NCBI GenBank assembly: GCA_028716785.1
Contig: JAQUPD010000023.1
Location: forward strand, 1 to 32,928
Reading direction: 5' to 3'
Length of the DNA stretch: 32,928 nt
From: Fidelibacterota bacterium
GTDB taxonomy: Bacteria; Fidelibacterota; Fidelibacteria; Fidelibacterales; Fidelibacteraceae
Shown in pieces: positions 17,276 through 26,441 of the stretch (positions are counted from its first letter, which is position 1; every line of letters begins with the position of its first letter). The notes beneath the pieces were generated by a model, which worked only from the letters and a program-made list of their open reading frames with translations, was not told the origin of the DNA and did not search any database. The translations under genes were made by a program, and so were the position numbers.

Positions 17276-17360
17276 ATAATTCCTATAACATGGTGGATTT
17301 CATGTCCACCTTTTTCGTTTTTCTTGTTGGTGTGAAAATCTATACGATTGGAAATGACTT

Positions 17361-17762
17361 TTAGTCTTTTATGACAAACTCAATAATGATTATCGTTATA
17401 AGATACAGAACGGGTGTTATTCGTCCAATAATCCGATGCATCTTTTTTAATCTCATGATTTTTTTCTTATTGGTAGTTTTGAAAATGGAAAATCCCAAAA
17501 GTGGCTCTGCAATAAGAAGAACAAGGGTTGCAAGTCCAAAAAGATGGTGCAACAGAGGAAGTTGCATTCCATAAGCGGGAGTCACCATGATCAAAGCGAT
17601 AAGGATTCCAATAAGTGCCAAACTGGAAGCTGAAATATTCAATCCTCTATGGAATTTAAGCCACCACCTTTTTTTTCTAAAATAACGAGCAATAACGATA
17701 GCAATAACCATACAGATAAATCCAAGCCCCATAAATAATCCATGTAAAGGTATAAGCATCAT
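17361..17762 (-). CDS. Cytochrome b561-like four-helix membrane protein
   Basis: The 133-residue integral membrane protein has four hydrophobic segments (about 4-25, 42-62, 74-94, 112-131). Each helix has a His near its end: H7 (LHGLFMG), H38 (KFHRGLN), H72 or H73 (LLHHLFG) and H109 (KMHRIIGR). This is the arrangement of cytochrome b561-type domains that bind two b hemes and move electrons across the membrane, and such domains are often linked to DOMON domains. Here the DOMON protein is encoded by the preceding gene, 62 nt upstream. Electron donor and acceptor are unknown. Confidence 0.7.
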   Translation of the reverse strand: MMLIPLHGLFMGLGFICMVIAIVIARYFRKKRWWLKFHRGLNISASSLALIGILIALIMVTPAYGMQLPLLHHLFGLATLVLLIAEPLLGFSIFKTTNKKKIMRLKKMHRIIGRITPVLYLITIIIIEFVIKD

Positions 17763-17824
17763 CGTTCCTTCCTTTTCAGCAAATATTTTATGGAATGTTG
17801 ATAGAAGATTTCATAAAGAAACAT

Positions 17825-18385
17825 TTATTTTTTACCTTCCATAAGAATTTTGGCACTTCCTGCATTTTTGTGTTTTTTTGTCATGTCATTACTAGCCCCA
17901 TACGCCCAGTTAATTTTGAATTGACCTGAAGTAGGAATCGCTTTATCGTACACATCTTTTGTATCCAAAAGGCGAGAAAATTCAATGATGACAGTGTCTT
18001 CATGACGTGATCCAGCATAAGAAAGAAGATCCTCTGTACCACCCAGGTTTATATCGGATTCATGAGGACCCATCATACGTCTGCACCATTCATCATAGAT
18101 TTCGATTTCCTGACTATCATTAACAACAGCCAATATCATATCGCATTTAGACATCATTTTTCCGGGATCAAAGCCAATGGAAATCCATCCTGGTGTTTTT
18201 GCTTCTATGGCCATGTAAACCGTATCCTTACTAAATTCCCACAAAAGTTTAAAATTTCCTTTATCAAAGACATCTGCTTTCGAATATTCATCAGGCGATA
18301 TTTCACCATCAATCGCCACAGCAAATGATAAAGGAACCCATACAACAAGTAACATAAAAAGTATCATAAGAAACTTTTTTATCAT
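17825..18385 (-). CDS. Secreted DOMON-domain (putative heme-binding) protein
   Basis: The 186-residue protein has an N-terminal signal peptide (MIKKFLMILFMLLVVWVPLS, cleavage near FAVA) and a single DOMON beta-sandwich. Matching features are IDGEISPDEY, GWISIGFDPG (66-75), CDMILAVV (81-88), RHEDTVIIEFSRLLDT (127-142) and NWAYGASNDMTKKHKNAG. In heme-type DOMON domains the ligands are a Met in the first half and a His in the last part; M78 or M83 and H172 are candidates. AGAGGGGAAGAG precedes the ATG. It sits between rubredoxin and the b561-like gene, suggesting an extracytoplasmic electron carrier. A sugar-binding role is the alternative. Confidence 0.75.
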   Translation of the reverse strand: MIKKFLMILFMLLVVWVPLSFAVAIDGEISPDEYSKADVFDKGNFKLLWEFSKDTVYMAIEAKTPGWISIGFDPGKMMSKCDMILAVVNDSQEIEIYDEWCRRMMGPHESDINLGGTEDLLSYAGSRHEDTVIIEFSRLLDTKDVYDKAIPTSGQFKINWAYGASNDMTKKHKNAGSAKILMEGKK

Positions 18386-18497
18386 CTCTTCCCCTCTTCT
18401 TTATCAAAGATTAAGCTTAGGTAATCCAGGATCCTTTTATAAAAATAAAGATTTTCGTCTTTGCTAATGGTGCACCTGCTTGAATGGAAATGTCCAC

Positions 18498-18659
18498 TTA
18501 GTCGATAGGTTCAAACATCTCTTTCGTTGCACCACATATAGGACATACCCAATCTTCTGACAAATCTTCAAAAGGAGTACCTGGTTCTATTCCCGAATCT
18601 TCATCTCCCTCTTCTGGGTCGTAAATATAGCCACATACGATGCATTTATACCTTGACAT
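18498..18659 (-). CDS. Rubredoxin
   Basis: A 53-residue iron-sulfur electron carrier with the two Cys pairs of a mononuclear Fe(SCys)4 site: [10 protein letters not shown] and [15 protein letters not shown]. The spacing, acidic middle ([20 protein letters not shown]) and length are canonical. I chose ATG 18659 (MSRYKC), preceded by GAGAGGTG. An in-frame ATG 24 nt upstream adds an unconserved lead. Rubredoxins serve oxygen or peroxide reduction and other redox enzymes in anaerobes and microaerophiles. Here the cytosolic carrier heads a leftward set with the DOMON and b561-like genes (112-nt gap), though joint transcription is not proven. Confidence 0.95.
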   Translation of the reverse strand: MSRYKCIVCGYIYDPEEGDEDSGIEPGTPFEDLSEDWVCPICGATKEMFEPID

Positions 18660-19112
18660 TTTTACACCTCTCCCTTTTATCATGTTATGCTTTAAACCTC
18701 TAACCTGTGAGTTTCTCTTCTATTGTTTGTAGACTTAAGAATTTTATAATAGAACAATTTCTCTTTTCTTAGATTTATAGTCAATACTTAAATTAATATG
18801 AAAAACTTTTTCACAGTATTTCTTAAAATATTTTTAGGACATTATCATTTTAAGAGTCTTGTAATAATCGTGAAATACCATTTTTCTTTTCTTAGGATAA
18901 ACAACTTTATAAATCATTTAGCAATTGCTACAAAATAGTAGAAAAACTTCCTTCCAGAAATATGGTTTAAAATATTTTATTTATTTATCCTGTGTAACTA
19001 TATATTTTTATTCAAAAAGAAGTGATAGGGAGTCATACCGCGTTTTTTTGATGGATTTAACGTAGAGAATATTATTTTCTTTGATATCCATCTAAATTTT
19101 TAAAAAAGAAAT
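18660..19112. other. AT-rich divergent intergenic region
   Basis: About 450 nt of very AT-rich sequence between the leftward rubredoxin gene and the rightward thiamin promoter. It must carry the rubredoxin promoter, but no convincing RNA gene, repeat family or small gene is visible. Confidence 0.5.
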
Positions 19113-19141
19113 TTGACAGATTGTGATAAATCCTTTAAGTT
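19113..19141 (+). promoter_or_regulatory. Candidate sigma-70 promoter of the thiamin operon
   Basis: TTGACA (19113-19118) is followed after 17 nt by TAAGTT (19136-19141). The -10 is weak, but the predicted start at about 19148 falls exactly at the 5' edge of the TPP riboswitch, which supports the call. Confidence 0.5.
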
Positions 19142-19148
19142 AAAAGAG

Positions 19149-19217
19149 TAGGGGTGCTCGTAAGGGCTGAGAAAACACCCTGTGAACCTGATCTGGGTAA
19201 TGCCAGCGGAGGAAAGA
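19149..19217 (+). ncRNA. TPP riboswitch (THI element)
   Basis: The conserved aptamer blocks occur in order: AGGGGTGCTCG, GGGCTGAGA (19164-19172), ACACCCTGTGAACCTGATCT (19175-19194) and GGGTAATGCCAGCGGAGGAA. These match the thiamin-pyrophosphate riboswitch consensus closely. The outer stem (P1) is not obvious to me. No intrinsic terminator follows in the 90 nt before thiDN, so control is more likely of translation start, through the AAGGGG site at 19293-19298. It precedes thiDN-thi4-thiC, as expected. Confidence 0.93.
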
Positions 19218-19307
19218 TCAAAAAGCAGAATTACACATTAAAAATTGGCTATATAATTATCACTTTAACAGATAATATGTCTTATATTAAAAAAGGGGAT
19301 ATTGCAA

Positions 19308-20666
19308 ATGAAGTTGCCATGTATTTTAACGATTGCTGGGTCTGATTCTGGGGGAGGGGCTGGCATTCAAGCAGATCTTAAAACGATTACCGTTCTTGGC
19401 GGCTTTGGAATGAGCGTAGTCACTGCTCTAACTGTTCAAAACACCCTTGGCGTTTATGCAATCCATGATGTTCCTCCTGATTTCATAAAAGCACAGTTCG
19501 ATGCAGTTGCATCAGATATTGGGATTGACGCTGCTAAAATAGGCATGCTCTCAAACATCCACACCATTCAGGCTGTTGCAAGCAAGATTCGAGAATATGG
19601 CATAAAGACCCTTGTACTTGATCCTGTTATGGTGGCAAAAAGTGGAGATAGACTTCTTCAAGAAGATGCAATAGAATGTATCGTTAAAAAATTGATTCCC
19701 CTATCATTTGTGATCACCCCAAACATTTCTGAAGCTGAAGTTCTTGCAGACATAAAAATTCTAACAGATACAGACATTCGAGAGTCTGCTCGCAGAATTT
19801 ATGCAAAAGGAGTGCCTTATGTGATCATCAAGGGCGGACACCTACCTGGTGAAGCTCGAGATACTCTTTTTGATGGTAAGAGCTTCTATGAATATGCTTC
19901 CCCTCGCATAGAAACAATGGATACCCATGGCACCGGATGTACATTCTCAGCCGCAATTGCTACTGAACTTGCCAAGGGAAGGAGTGTACCAGATGCCATC
20001 AAGCGTGCGAAAGAATACACAACGACGGCTATCCGATTTTCTTTAAGACTTGGAGGCGGTCATGGTCCAACAAATCATGGGGCTGAACTCTTTCGTGAAA
20101 GTGCCAGAATGATGTGTGTACAAGAACTCAAAAAAGCTATCAACATGCTTAAATACTCCCAATGCGGAAATATCATACCAGAAGTTCAGTCAAACCTTGT
20201 ATATGCACTACCTTTTGCTGAGAACTTCGAAGATATAGCTGGCATCCCAGGAAGAATTATCAGAGTCGGTGACAATGTGGAGACCTTACATGATCCCGAT
20301 TTCGGAGTTACAAAACATATATCTAAAATTGTCCTTACGGCCATGCGTACAGACCCAAGTTATCGATCGGCTATGAATATTGTTTTTTCCGAAAAAATTG
20401 TGCAACTCTGCAAAGAGGCTGGCTGGATCGTGAGTTCATTTAATCGGGAAGAAGAGCCCGAAGAAATCAAGATCAAGGAGGGTTCCTCTCTAGAGTGGGG
20501 CACTCAGGAAGCCATAAATAGAATTGGTAAAGTGCCAGATGTCATTTTTGACCGTGGTGAAGTAGGAAAAGAGCCCATCGTCCGTCTTTTGGGTTATACT
20601 CCAGCAGATGTGATAGAAAAGGTTCTTTATATATCAACGAAACTAAAAATAGCAGAAAAGGGATAA
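19308..20666 (+). CDS. thiDN: Bifunctional HMP/HMP-phosphate kinase and thiamin-phosphate synthase (ThiD-ThiN fusion)
   Basis: The N-terminal domain (about 1-255) is ThiD, with [28 protein letters not shown] and the catalytic anion-hole region [12 protein letters not shown]. It phosphorylates hydroxymethylpyrimidine twice. The C-terminal domain (about 270-450) is ThiN, with [38 protein letters not shown] and PDVIFDRG. ThiN joins pyrimidine and thiazole phosphates in place of ThiE. Such fusions are common in archaea and occur in some anaerobic bacteria. ATG 19308 suits the AAGGGG site 9 nt upstream better than the in-frame TTG at 19302. The gene is under the TPP riboswitch and ends 4 nt before thi4. 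Confidence 0.93.
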   Translation: MKLPCILTIAGSDSGGGAGIQADLKTITVLGGFGMSVVTALTVQNTLGVYAIHDVPPDFIKAQFDAVASDIGIDAAKIGMLSNIHTIQAVASKIREYGIKTLVLDPVMVAKSGDRLLQEDAIECIVKKLIPLSFVITPNISEAEVLADIKILTDTDIRESARRIYAKGVPYVIIKGGHLPGEARDTLFDGKSFYEYASPRIETMDTHGTGCTFSAAIATELAKGRSVPDAIKRAKEYTTTAIRFSLRLGGGHGPTNHGAELFRESARMMCVQELKKAINMLKYSQCGNIIPEVQSNLVYALPFAENFEDIAGIPGRIIRVGDNVETLHDPDFGVTKHISKIVLTAMRTDPSYRSAMNIVFSEKIVQLCKEAGWIVSSFNREEEPEEIKIKEGSSLEWGTQEAINRIGKVPDVIFDRGEVGKEPIVRLLGYTPADVIEKVLYISTKLKIAEKG

Positions 20667-20670
20667 AAAA

Positions 20671-21456
20671 ATGGAACTAAACGAAACAACGATAACCAGA
20701 GCAATTGTAGAGCGATTTTCACAAAAGCTTATCGACTATTCAAATGTGGATGTAGCAATTGTTGGAGCCGGTCCCTCGGGTTTAGTGGCTTCTTACTTTT
20801 TAGCAAAAGCTGACGTGAAAGTAGCTGTATTTGAACGAAAACTCAGCATCGGTGGTGGCATGTGGGGTGGTGGAATGATGTTCAATGAAATTGTCGTGCA
20901 AAAGCAAGGGAAAGAAATCCTCGACGCTTTTGAAATACATACCCGTGAGTATGAATTAGGATATTATACAGCTGATGCAATAGAGAGCGTTACCACCATC
21001 GGATCAGCCGCGATAAAAGCTGGGGCAAAGATCTTCAATTGTATAACTGCAGAAGATGCTATTATTCGGGAGGGTCGGGTTACAGGACTGGTGATTAACT
21101 GGTCTCCAGTAGAAATGGCGAACCTGCATGTTGATCCTCTTTCTATAAACGCCAAATATGTTATTGAGGCTAGTGGACATCCCCTTGAACTTCTCCATGT
21201 TATTGAACGCAAGACAGACATCCGGTTCAATACTCCCACAGGCAAAATTGTAGGCGAGAAATCCATGTGGGCAGAACAAGCTGAAAATCTTATCCTTAAA
21301 AATACCCGCGAAATTTGCCCTGGAGTGTATGTCTGCGGTATGGCTGCAAATGCTGCTTTCGGTGCACCAAGGATGGGACCTATCTTTGGAGGAATGCTAC
21401 TTTCTGGCAAAAAAGTTGCTCAGGATATTATAGCGGCTTTGAAGATTAAAAAGTGA
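20671..21456 (+). CDS. thi4: Thiamin thiazole synthase, sulfide-dependent Thi4 type
   Basis: Makes the thiazole phosphate precursor (ADP-thiazole) from NAD, glycine and sulfur. The 261-residue protein has the nucleotide-binding [17 protein letters not shown] (28-44), [18 protein letters not shown] (55-72) and the C-terminal [20 protein letters not shown]. Yeast-type Thi4 donates sulfur from an active-site Cys and acts once. Here the matching stretch is [15 protein letters not shown] with H176, and no Cys lies nearby. This is the methanogen-type enzyme that uses free sulfide and can turn over. That fits an anaerobic, sulfide-rich life and the absence of thiG, thiS and thiF in the locus. Confidence 0.92.
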   Translation: MELNETTITRAIVERFSQKLIDYSNVDVAIVGAGPSGLVASYFLAKADVKVAVFERKLSIGGGMWGGGMMFNEIVVQKQGKEILDAFEIHTREYELGYYTADAIESVTTIGSAAIKAGAKIFNCITAEDAIIREGRVTGLVINWSPVEMANLHVDPLSINAKYVIEASGHPLELLHVIERKTDIRFNTPTGKIVGEKSMWAEQAENLILKNTREICPGVYVCGMAANAAFGAPRMGPIFGGMLLSGKKVAQDIIAALKIKK

Positions 21457-21616
21457 GCATGCTATGGTATATCCGAAAGACATGAAAAACACTACATGTA
21501 GAATTTGAGTCTGTTGCGTTAGGGATATTCTCCCTTGTTCTATCGGAAAACAAGACAAGAACGGTTAACCCTTCTGCTTTCTATAAAAAGTGCTTTATAA
21601 TAAAACAAAGGTAAAA

Positions 21617-22890
21617 ATGACATTAATAAAAGACGCAAAAGATGGAATCATCACAAACAAGATGAAAATCGTTGCCCAGGATGAAAAGACAGACCCTGAG
21701 TTCATAAGAAAAGAAATTGCAGAAGGTCTATCGTTATCCCACAAAACACCAAACGCGAGTTTCTCCCTGTAGCTATTGGAAATAAGCTACGCACCAAAAT
21801 AAATGCAAATATTGGTACATCACCGGATCATTTTGACCTTGACGAGGAACTTGAAAAGTTAAAAGTCACAATTGCCTATGGCTCGGATAGTGTAATGGAT
21901 TTATCTACAGGTGGAAATCTATCTGAAATCAGAAAAGCAATCCTTCAACAATGCCCTGTGATGTTAGGAACTGTGCCAATCTATCAAATTGCTGCAGAAT
22001 TCATGAAAAAAGATAAAGATATTACTGATATGACACCAAATGAGCTTTTTGAATCAATAGAAAAGCAATGTGAAGAAGGAATTGACTATATAACTGTGCA
22101 CTGTGGAGTTACGCAAAAAACCCTGCATACCTTAGGAAAAAATCCTCGTCTTCTTGGAGTTGTAAGTCGCGGAGGGTCTTTGACCATCCAGTGGATGAAA
22201 AAAAACAAAGCTGAAAATCCTCTTTATGAAAATTATGACAGACTTCTTGACATTGCAAAAAAATTTGATGTTACACTGAGTCTAGGTGATGGCATAAGAC
22301 CTGGGTGCCTGGCAGATGCAAGTGATGCCGGCCAATTTAAAGAGCTAATAACACTGGGAGAATTGGCAAAAAAAGCATTAGAAAACGATGTACAGGTAAT
22401 AATAGAAGGTCCGGGGCACATTCCACTAAACGAAATAGAGGCCAATGTAAGGTTGGAAAAATCTATCTGCAAGGGTGCCCCTTTCTATGTTTTGGGTCCC
22501 CTTACCACAGATATTGCTCCTGGCTATGACCATATCACAGGTGCAATTGGCGGAGCTCTCGCTGCATACTATGGTGCTGACTTTCTATGCTATGTAACTC
22601 CTTCTGAACACCTCTGCCTTCCCACTGTCGATGATGTAAAAAATGGAGTAATTGCATCAAGAATTGCTGCCCATTCTGCTGATATTGCCCGTGGGGTACC
22701 TAGCGCACGGGAGCAAGATGATCTCATCTCACACTATCGTGCTACCTTCAATTGGGAAGGAATATACCAGGTTGCTTTAGACCCAATTCTTGCAAAAAAA
22801 CGGAGAAAAGAAAGCGAAGACTTTTCAAAGGATGTCTGCACAATGTGTGGTAAGCTTTGCGCAATAAAATCAACAAAAAATGCCACTTAA
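21617..22890 (+). pseudogene. thiC: Phosphomethylpyrimidine synthase ThiC, interrupted by a one-base frameshift
   Basis: Radical-SAM enzyme that turns aminoimidazole ribotide into HMP phosphate. The first part reads from ATG 21617 (MTLIKDAKDGIITNKMK) to FIRKEIAEG. At 21728-21729 the frame breaks, and the rest continues one frame over as IVIPQNTKREFLPVAIGNKL to the end. Conserved ThiC blocks there include RTKINANIGTSP, MDLSTGG, GPGHIPLNEIE, GPLTTDIAPGYDHI and the C-terminal cluster motif CTMCGKLC. A family protein has AEGRIVIP here, so one base is missing from the codon after GGT. Everything else is intact. This is either a sequencing or assembly error or a very recent mutation. A 160-nt gap separates it from thi4. 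Confidence 0.9.
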
Positions 22891-22910
22891 TTAAATTATT
22901 TAAAAGTCTA

Positions 22911-22939
22911 AGGGTAAAATAAAGAAAATTTTTTCCCCT
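22911..22939. terminator. Possible bidirectional terminator after thiC
   Basis: AGGGTAAAA (22911-22919) pairs with the segment ending TTTTCCCCT (22931-22939), with one mismatch in nine positions. A T-rich stretch follows on the plus strand (TGTTTTT). It lies between the convergent thiC and the large secreted-protein gene. Confidence 0.35.
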
Positions 22940-23046
22940 ATGTTTTTAACTCTATAGCTTCCTCTTTCATGAAGATTATTTTATAAATAAAGTATACAGC
23001 ATTTCAAGTTGCTTTGTAACTCTCTAATTTTCATAATAACATAAAT

Positions 23047-25905
23047 CTATTTTATAAATGTCATTTTCCCTGTTCGCGTTTCATTCAATGATTCAGCTGA
23101 TATTTGGTACACATAAAGGCCACTTGAAAAACCTGAAAGATCGACAGAAAGTCTATGAGTTCCTGAAGCGACATCTTCTTTTCTTTGGGAAAAAACATTT
23201 TTCCCAGTTATATCATAGATAGTAACGATAATATTGGAAATTATGGGGAGAGCAAAACGAATAGTTGTCGATGCATTAAAAGGATTGGGAAAATTTCCCT
23301 GTAAAACAAATGTTTCTGAAAGGGTTGGTGTATGTATAGTAAGAGGATAGGAATCAAACCCTAGTTCATAAAGTAAGGTTGCCATCACTTTCAGTTGATG
23401 TTCTTTATCCCACACCGTTTCAAAAGGAAATCCTACTAAAGCAGTCCGGCATTCAGATGTCCCATTTGGTACAACTCCCTGAAAGCTCACTCCTGCCACA
23501 TAGGAGGAATTGGATTGATACTCTAAAAAAGCTACCCCCCCATTGATGGGTCTAATTCCATCGGGATAGTCTTCTTCATATATACCGTGCGAACCATCAT
23601 CAAAGTCTATGTAGTTATCTTGATACACCCCTGTTAATATTTTTACCGGACCCTTTCCTGCATCATCCACGTCGTAAGCTGCTTTTAAGTAGTTATGTAT
23701 AAAATCCTTATCTGATGCTGAGCCTTTATTGTCTAAATCCCATCCAATTTCAGACCCGGTAGCAGCAAAACGACCACCTTGTTGGAGATACTCTTTGATC
23801 AGTTCTTGTTCTTGATTTGAAAAAGTTTCGTCAATGGTGCTTTCATCGCCCACATTCCAAAAAACGTCCGGATAATCCATAAGAGAAATTTTTTCCTCAC
23901 TCATAGACTTCGCAGCACAGGTATTGTATGAAATATTCCAATGAGATAAAGCCTTTGCAGGGGCAAGAGAAAAATCATGATAAGGAAGGACATAACTTGC
24001 GCCGGAGCCTGTGCGCGTAAATCCATCAACAAGCAAAAATGGTTCTTCAAGGCCTATTCCCGATGTTCCATAGGAATCTGAAGGGATACTTTCATTCCCT
24101 GCATCATCCACAGAAACTAACGTAACAAACAGAGGGTCTGCAGGTTTGGGTAAAAGTACAACATTTTTATTGAGAGGAATTATGGTATCCTTAACGGTGA
24201 GTTCTATTCCTTCAAGTGATTCAAAAAAAATTTTAATTCCTGTTTCATCCCCCTTTTGAGTAAAGGGTGTCCATTCAATCCGAACCGAATCGCCTGGAAG
24301 GGAGAACACAGAAAGAAGTTCAGGTTGAGAGAGCCAACCTGTGCCACCACTTATCCCTGTATATTTTAAAAGGGTGTAATCGGTTAAATTTGCCAGGGTA
24401 TAATTTCTATAATCAACTTTCCAACCCGTACCACTTCCAGCAGCTTCAACAGCAAGGATTGATCCATCAGCATTGCGTAAAACGCCCAATCTTACATGAC
24501 CAACTTTGAGCAAACCATCTGCTGGTAAAAATTGATTCCAATCTGCAACTTTCGTAAAAAGAGCAGGGGTTGAATTCATCATACTCGTAGAATAATGAGA
24601 GGATAAATTCCAGCAGCGGCTCACAAAACCAGAGCAATCTACCCCAACTGCCGCATTACTTACACCACTGGTTGCAATATCTCCTGCATATTTGTTATTT
24701 AACAATCCCGCATCAAATTGATCCAACGTATTAAATCCACCCCATTTATATGGAATTTTTTGATTTTGACCGATTTTTATCCAGGAAGGAGTCTCTACCT
24801 CAATGCCATTTACGGTAATTCGACCGTTTGTTAAATTTTCAGCCCGACATTGCCAGATATGTTTTACATAGGTATCAGCAAAAGCAAGGGCTTCATCGCG
24901 TGTTACACCTTTTGAGGATGATTTTTCATGAGTGTTTTCAGAATTTCCCTCCCACTTCGTATCCTTTTCTTGATTAAAATGGATCTCCTTATTCAAGGAA
25001 TCTGGATAAGAATAGGCTTGAAAAAAAGTATCATCTCCGTCTGTTCGCAGCCAAGCAACGATTTGAATCCCCTCTTCTGTACTCATCATGTGATAAATGT
25101 TTCCCTCATTATCCACATAAAATTCCCTGAATATTTCCGTCCACATGTATAATGGCACATCAATCCGTGTGTGTTCAAATCCCTCAGCTGTTGTAACACA
25201 AAGGCTCCGTTTCACTTTTAAAGGTGCCTGTTGAATAATTTGCTCACAGTAAAAATAAAGATCTCCTCGGCTATCATTTCCGATAAGACGAATGAGTCCC
25301 ATATTGTCAATATCCAAAACAAATGACTTCCCCAGAGAGGTTGAAACATGTGCAGAGTTCCCTGGCTTAAATTGGATACTTACAGGGTGATGATTTCCCA
25401 AGACAATACCTTCAAGAATCTCTCCAGCCTGCTGTTTATTTTTATCAAGAAAAAATGTCTTGCCATTGGTTGTTGGCATATATATTAAATCTTTCTCGCC
25501 TTTATAAAGTCCTGTTATCCGTTCTGTGTAATGAGACGGTGTAAACCCGTCAGATGATTTTCCCTGACTCATTTTGATCACGCAATTGCCTGTGAGAAGG
25601 TATACCTCTCCGTTCATCAATAAGAAATCATCTGCTACTTCATGAGGAACCGAAATTTTTTGTACTAGGGAATCCGTTCCTCTGTCAAAAACTTTTATGA
25701 CCTGATTCCTTGCATCTAAAATTTGGATATAATTATCTTCAACATGAAAAGCTGTAGGACCAAATCGCCCTCCTGGAGACGTTTCATAACGAACAGAATA
25801 TTCATCATCGCCCCATGGAATAAAAAGGAGAGGACTAAAGGAATAGCCAGCATACAAAAGGGTCGAAATGAGAAAAAATAGGATACTTAAAAATATTTTT
25901 TTCAT
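23047..25905 (-). CDS. Large secreted NlpC/P60-like protein with type IX secretion sorting domain
   Basis: The 952-residue exported protein has, in order: a signal peptide (1-19, MKKIFLSILFFLISTLLYA); a beta-rich, probably propeller-like region (about 25-320); and an NlpC/P60-like cysteine-peptidase domain (about 335-520) with C424 (VGVDCSGFVSRCW) and H470 (VGHVRLGV). An Ig/fibronectin-like segment follows, then a GATase-like domain (VFWNVGDESTIDETF, GGRFAATGSEIGWDLD). The last 75 residues are a type IX sorting domain (NFPNPFNASTTIRF, VTIYDITGKNV, GLYVYQIS). Export by T9SS and a role in peptidoglycan or cell-wall peptide cleavage are inferred from domains. A long gap upstream suggests its own promoter. 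Confidence 0.8.
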   Translation of the reverse strand: MKKIFLSILFFLISTLLYAGYSFSPLLFIPWGDDEYSVRYETSPGGRFGPTAFHVEDNYIQILDARNQVIKVFDRGTDSLVQKISVPHEVADDFLLMNGEVYLLTGNCVIKMSQGKSSDGFTPSHYTERITGLYKGEKDLIYMPTTNGKTFFLDKNKQQAGEILEGIVLGNHHPVSIQFKPGNSAHVSTSLGKSFVLDIDNMGLIRLIGNDSRGDLYFYCEQIIQQAPLKVKRSLCVTTAEGFEHTRIDVPLYMWTEIFREFYVDNEGNIYHMMSTEEGIQIVAWLRTDGDDTFFQAYSYPDSLNKEIHFNQEKDTKWEGNSENTHEKSSSKGVTRDEALAFADTYVKHIWQCRAENLTNGRITVNGIEVETPSWIKIGQNQKIPYKWGGFNTLDQFDAGLLNNKYAGDIATSGVSNAAVGVDCSGFVSRCWNLSSHYSTSMMNSTPALFTKVADWNQFLPADGLLKVGHVRLGVLRNADGSILAVEAAGSGTGWKVDYRNYTLANLTDYTLLKYTGISGGTGWLSQPELLSVFSLPGDSVRIEWTPFTQKGDETGIKIFFESLEGIELTVKDTIIPLNKNVVLLPKPADPLFVTLVSVDDAGNESIPSDSYGTSGIGLEEPFLLVDGFTRTGSGASYVLPYHDFSLAPAKALSHWNISYNTCAAKSMSEEKISLMDYPDVFWNVGDESTIDETFSNQEQELIKEYLQQGGRFAATGSEIGWDLDNKGSASDKDFIHNYLKAAYDVDDAGKGPVKILTGVYQDNYIDFDDGSHGIYEEDYPDGIRPINGGVAFLEYQSNSSYVAGVSFQGVVPNGTSECRTALVGFPFETVWDKEHQLKVMATLLYELGFDSYPLTIHTPTLSETFVLQGNFPNPFNASTTIRFALPIISNIIVTIYDITGKNVFSQRKEDVASGTHRLSVDLSGFSSGLYVYQISAESLNETRTGKMTFIK

Positions 25906-26441
25906 GGAGTTCTCAACTTTCTTTACTCGTTTATCTTACAAATCTTATTTATCTAAAGAATATAGAGAGAGTGTCGTTAATGGACAAGGAAGGATTTTCG
26001 CCTTTTATAAAATTGAGATTGCTTATAGGATAGATGAATGAATAAATATTATCTATTAAACTAATTGAATGTTCTAATGCATCTCCCCCATCCTGGGGGT
26101 AACATAGCGATGTCCAAAACATCAGTACCATGTCTTTATGAATTTTTATCGCATATTAAAAGTAGAGAAGCTCTTTAGCGAAAGCGATAGATGGTTTTAG
26201 AAATTTTCGTATGGATAACAACAAAATAACTTCATGTTCAACATAAATTCATCAGGGATAGTGAAAGACTGATTTCTATCTCCGCTCTGTTGAAAAGCTA
26301 ACGTTTTCATCTCTTGATGATTGAACGTTGACTTATCAAACGAACATATTTGTTTGATGATCAACAGAATAAGATCTATCATTACTTTTCTCTGAAAAGC
26401 TTTCATATTGGAGGGAGTGATAAATTTAAAACCTTCAAAAC
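25906..26441. other. Long intergenic region, no gene recognised
   Basis: 536 nt between two leftward genes. Two short reading frames exist on the minus strand (25949-26131, 26197-26406), but they lack ribosome-binding sites and recognisable motifs. The stretch should hold the promoter of the large secreted-protein gene. Remnants of lost genes are possible but not demonstrable. Confidence 0.5.

Noticed and set aside
19154-19345. 63-codon plus-strand frame over the thiamin leader
   Set aside because: It lies across the TPP aptamer and the thiDN start; its codons reflect the riboswitch, not a protein.
21457-21616. Possible second riboswitch or attenuator between thi4 and thiC
   Set aside because: Only short imperfect repeats (CTTGTT/AACAAG near 21533-21555) occur and no aptamer consensus is visible.
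25949-26131. 60-codon minus-strand frame
   Set aside because: No ribosome-binding site, no motif and an in-frame stop shortly upstream. Could be a remnant but cannot be supported.
26197-26406. 69-codon minus-strand frame
   Set aside because: The sequence before its ATG is pyrimidine-rich, not a ribosome-binding site, and the protein shows no family features.
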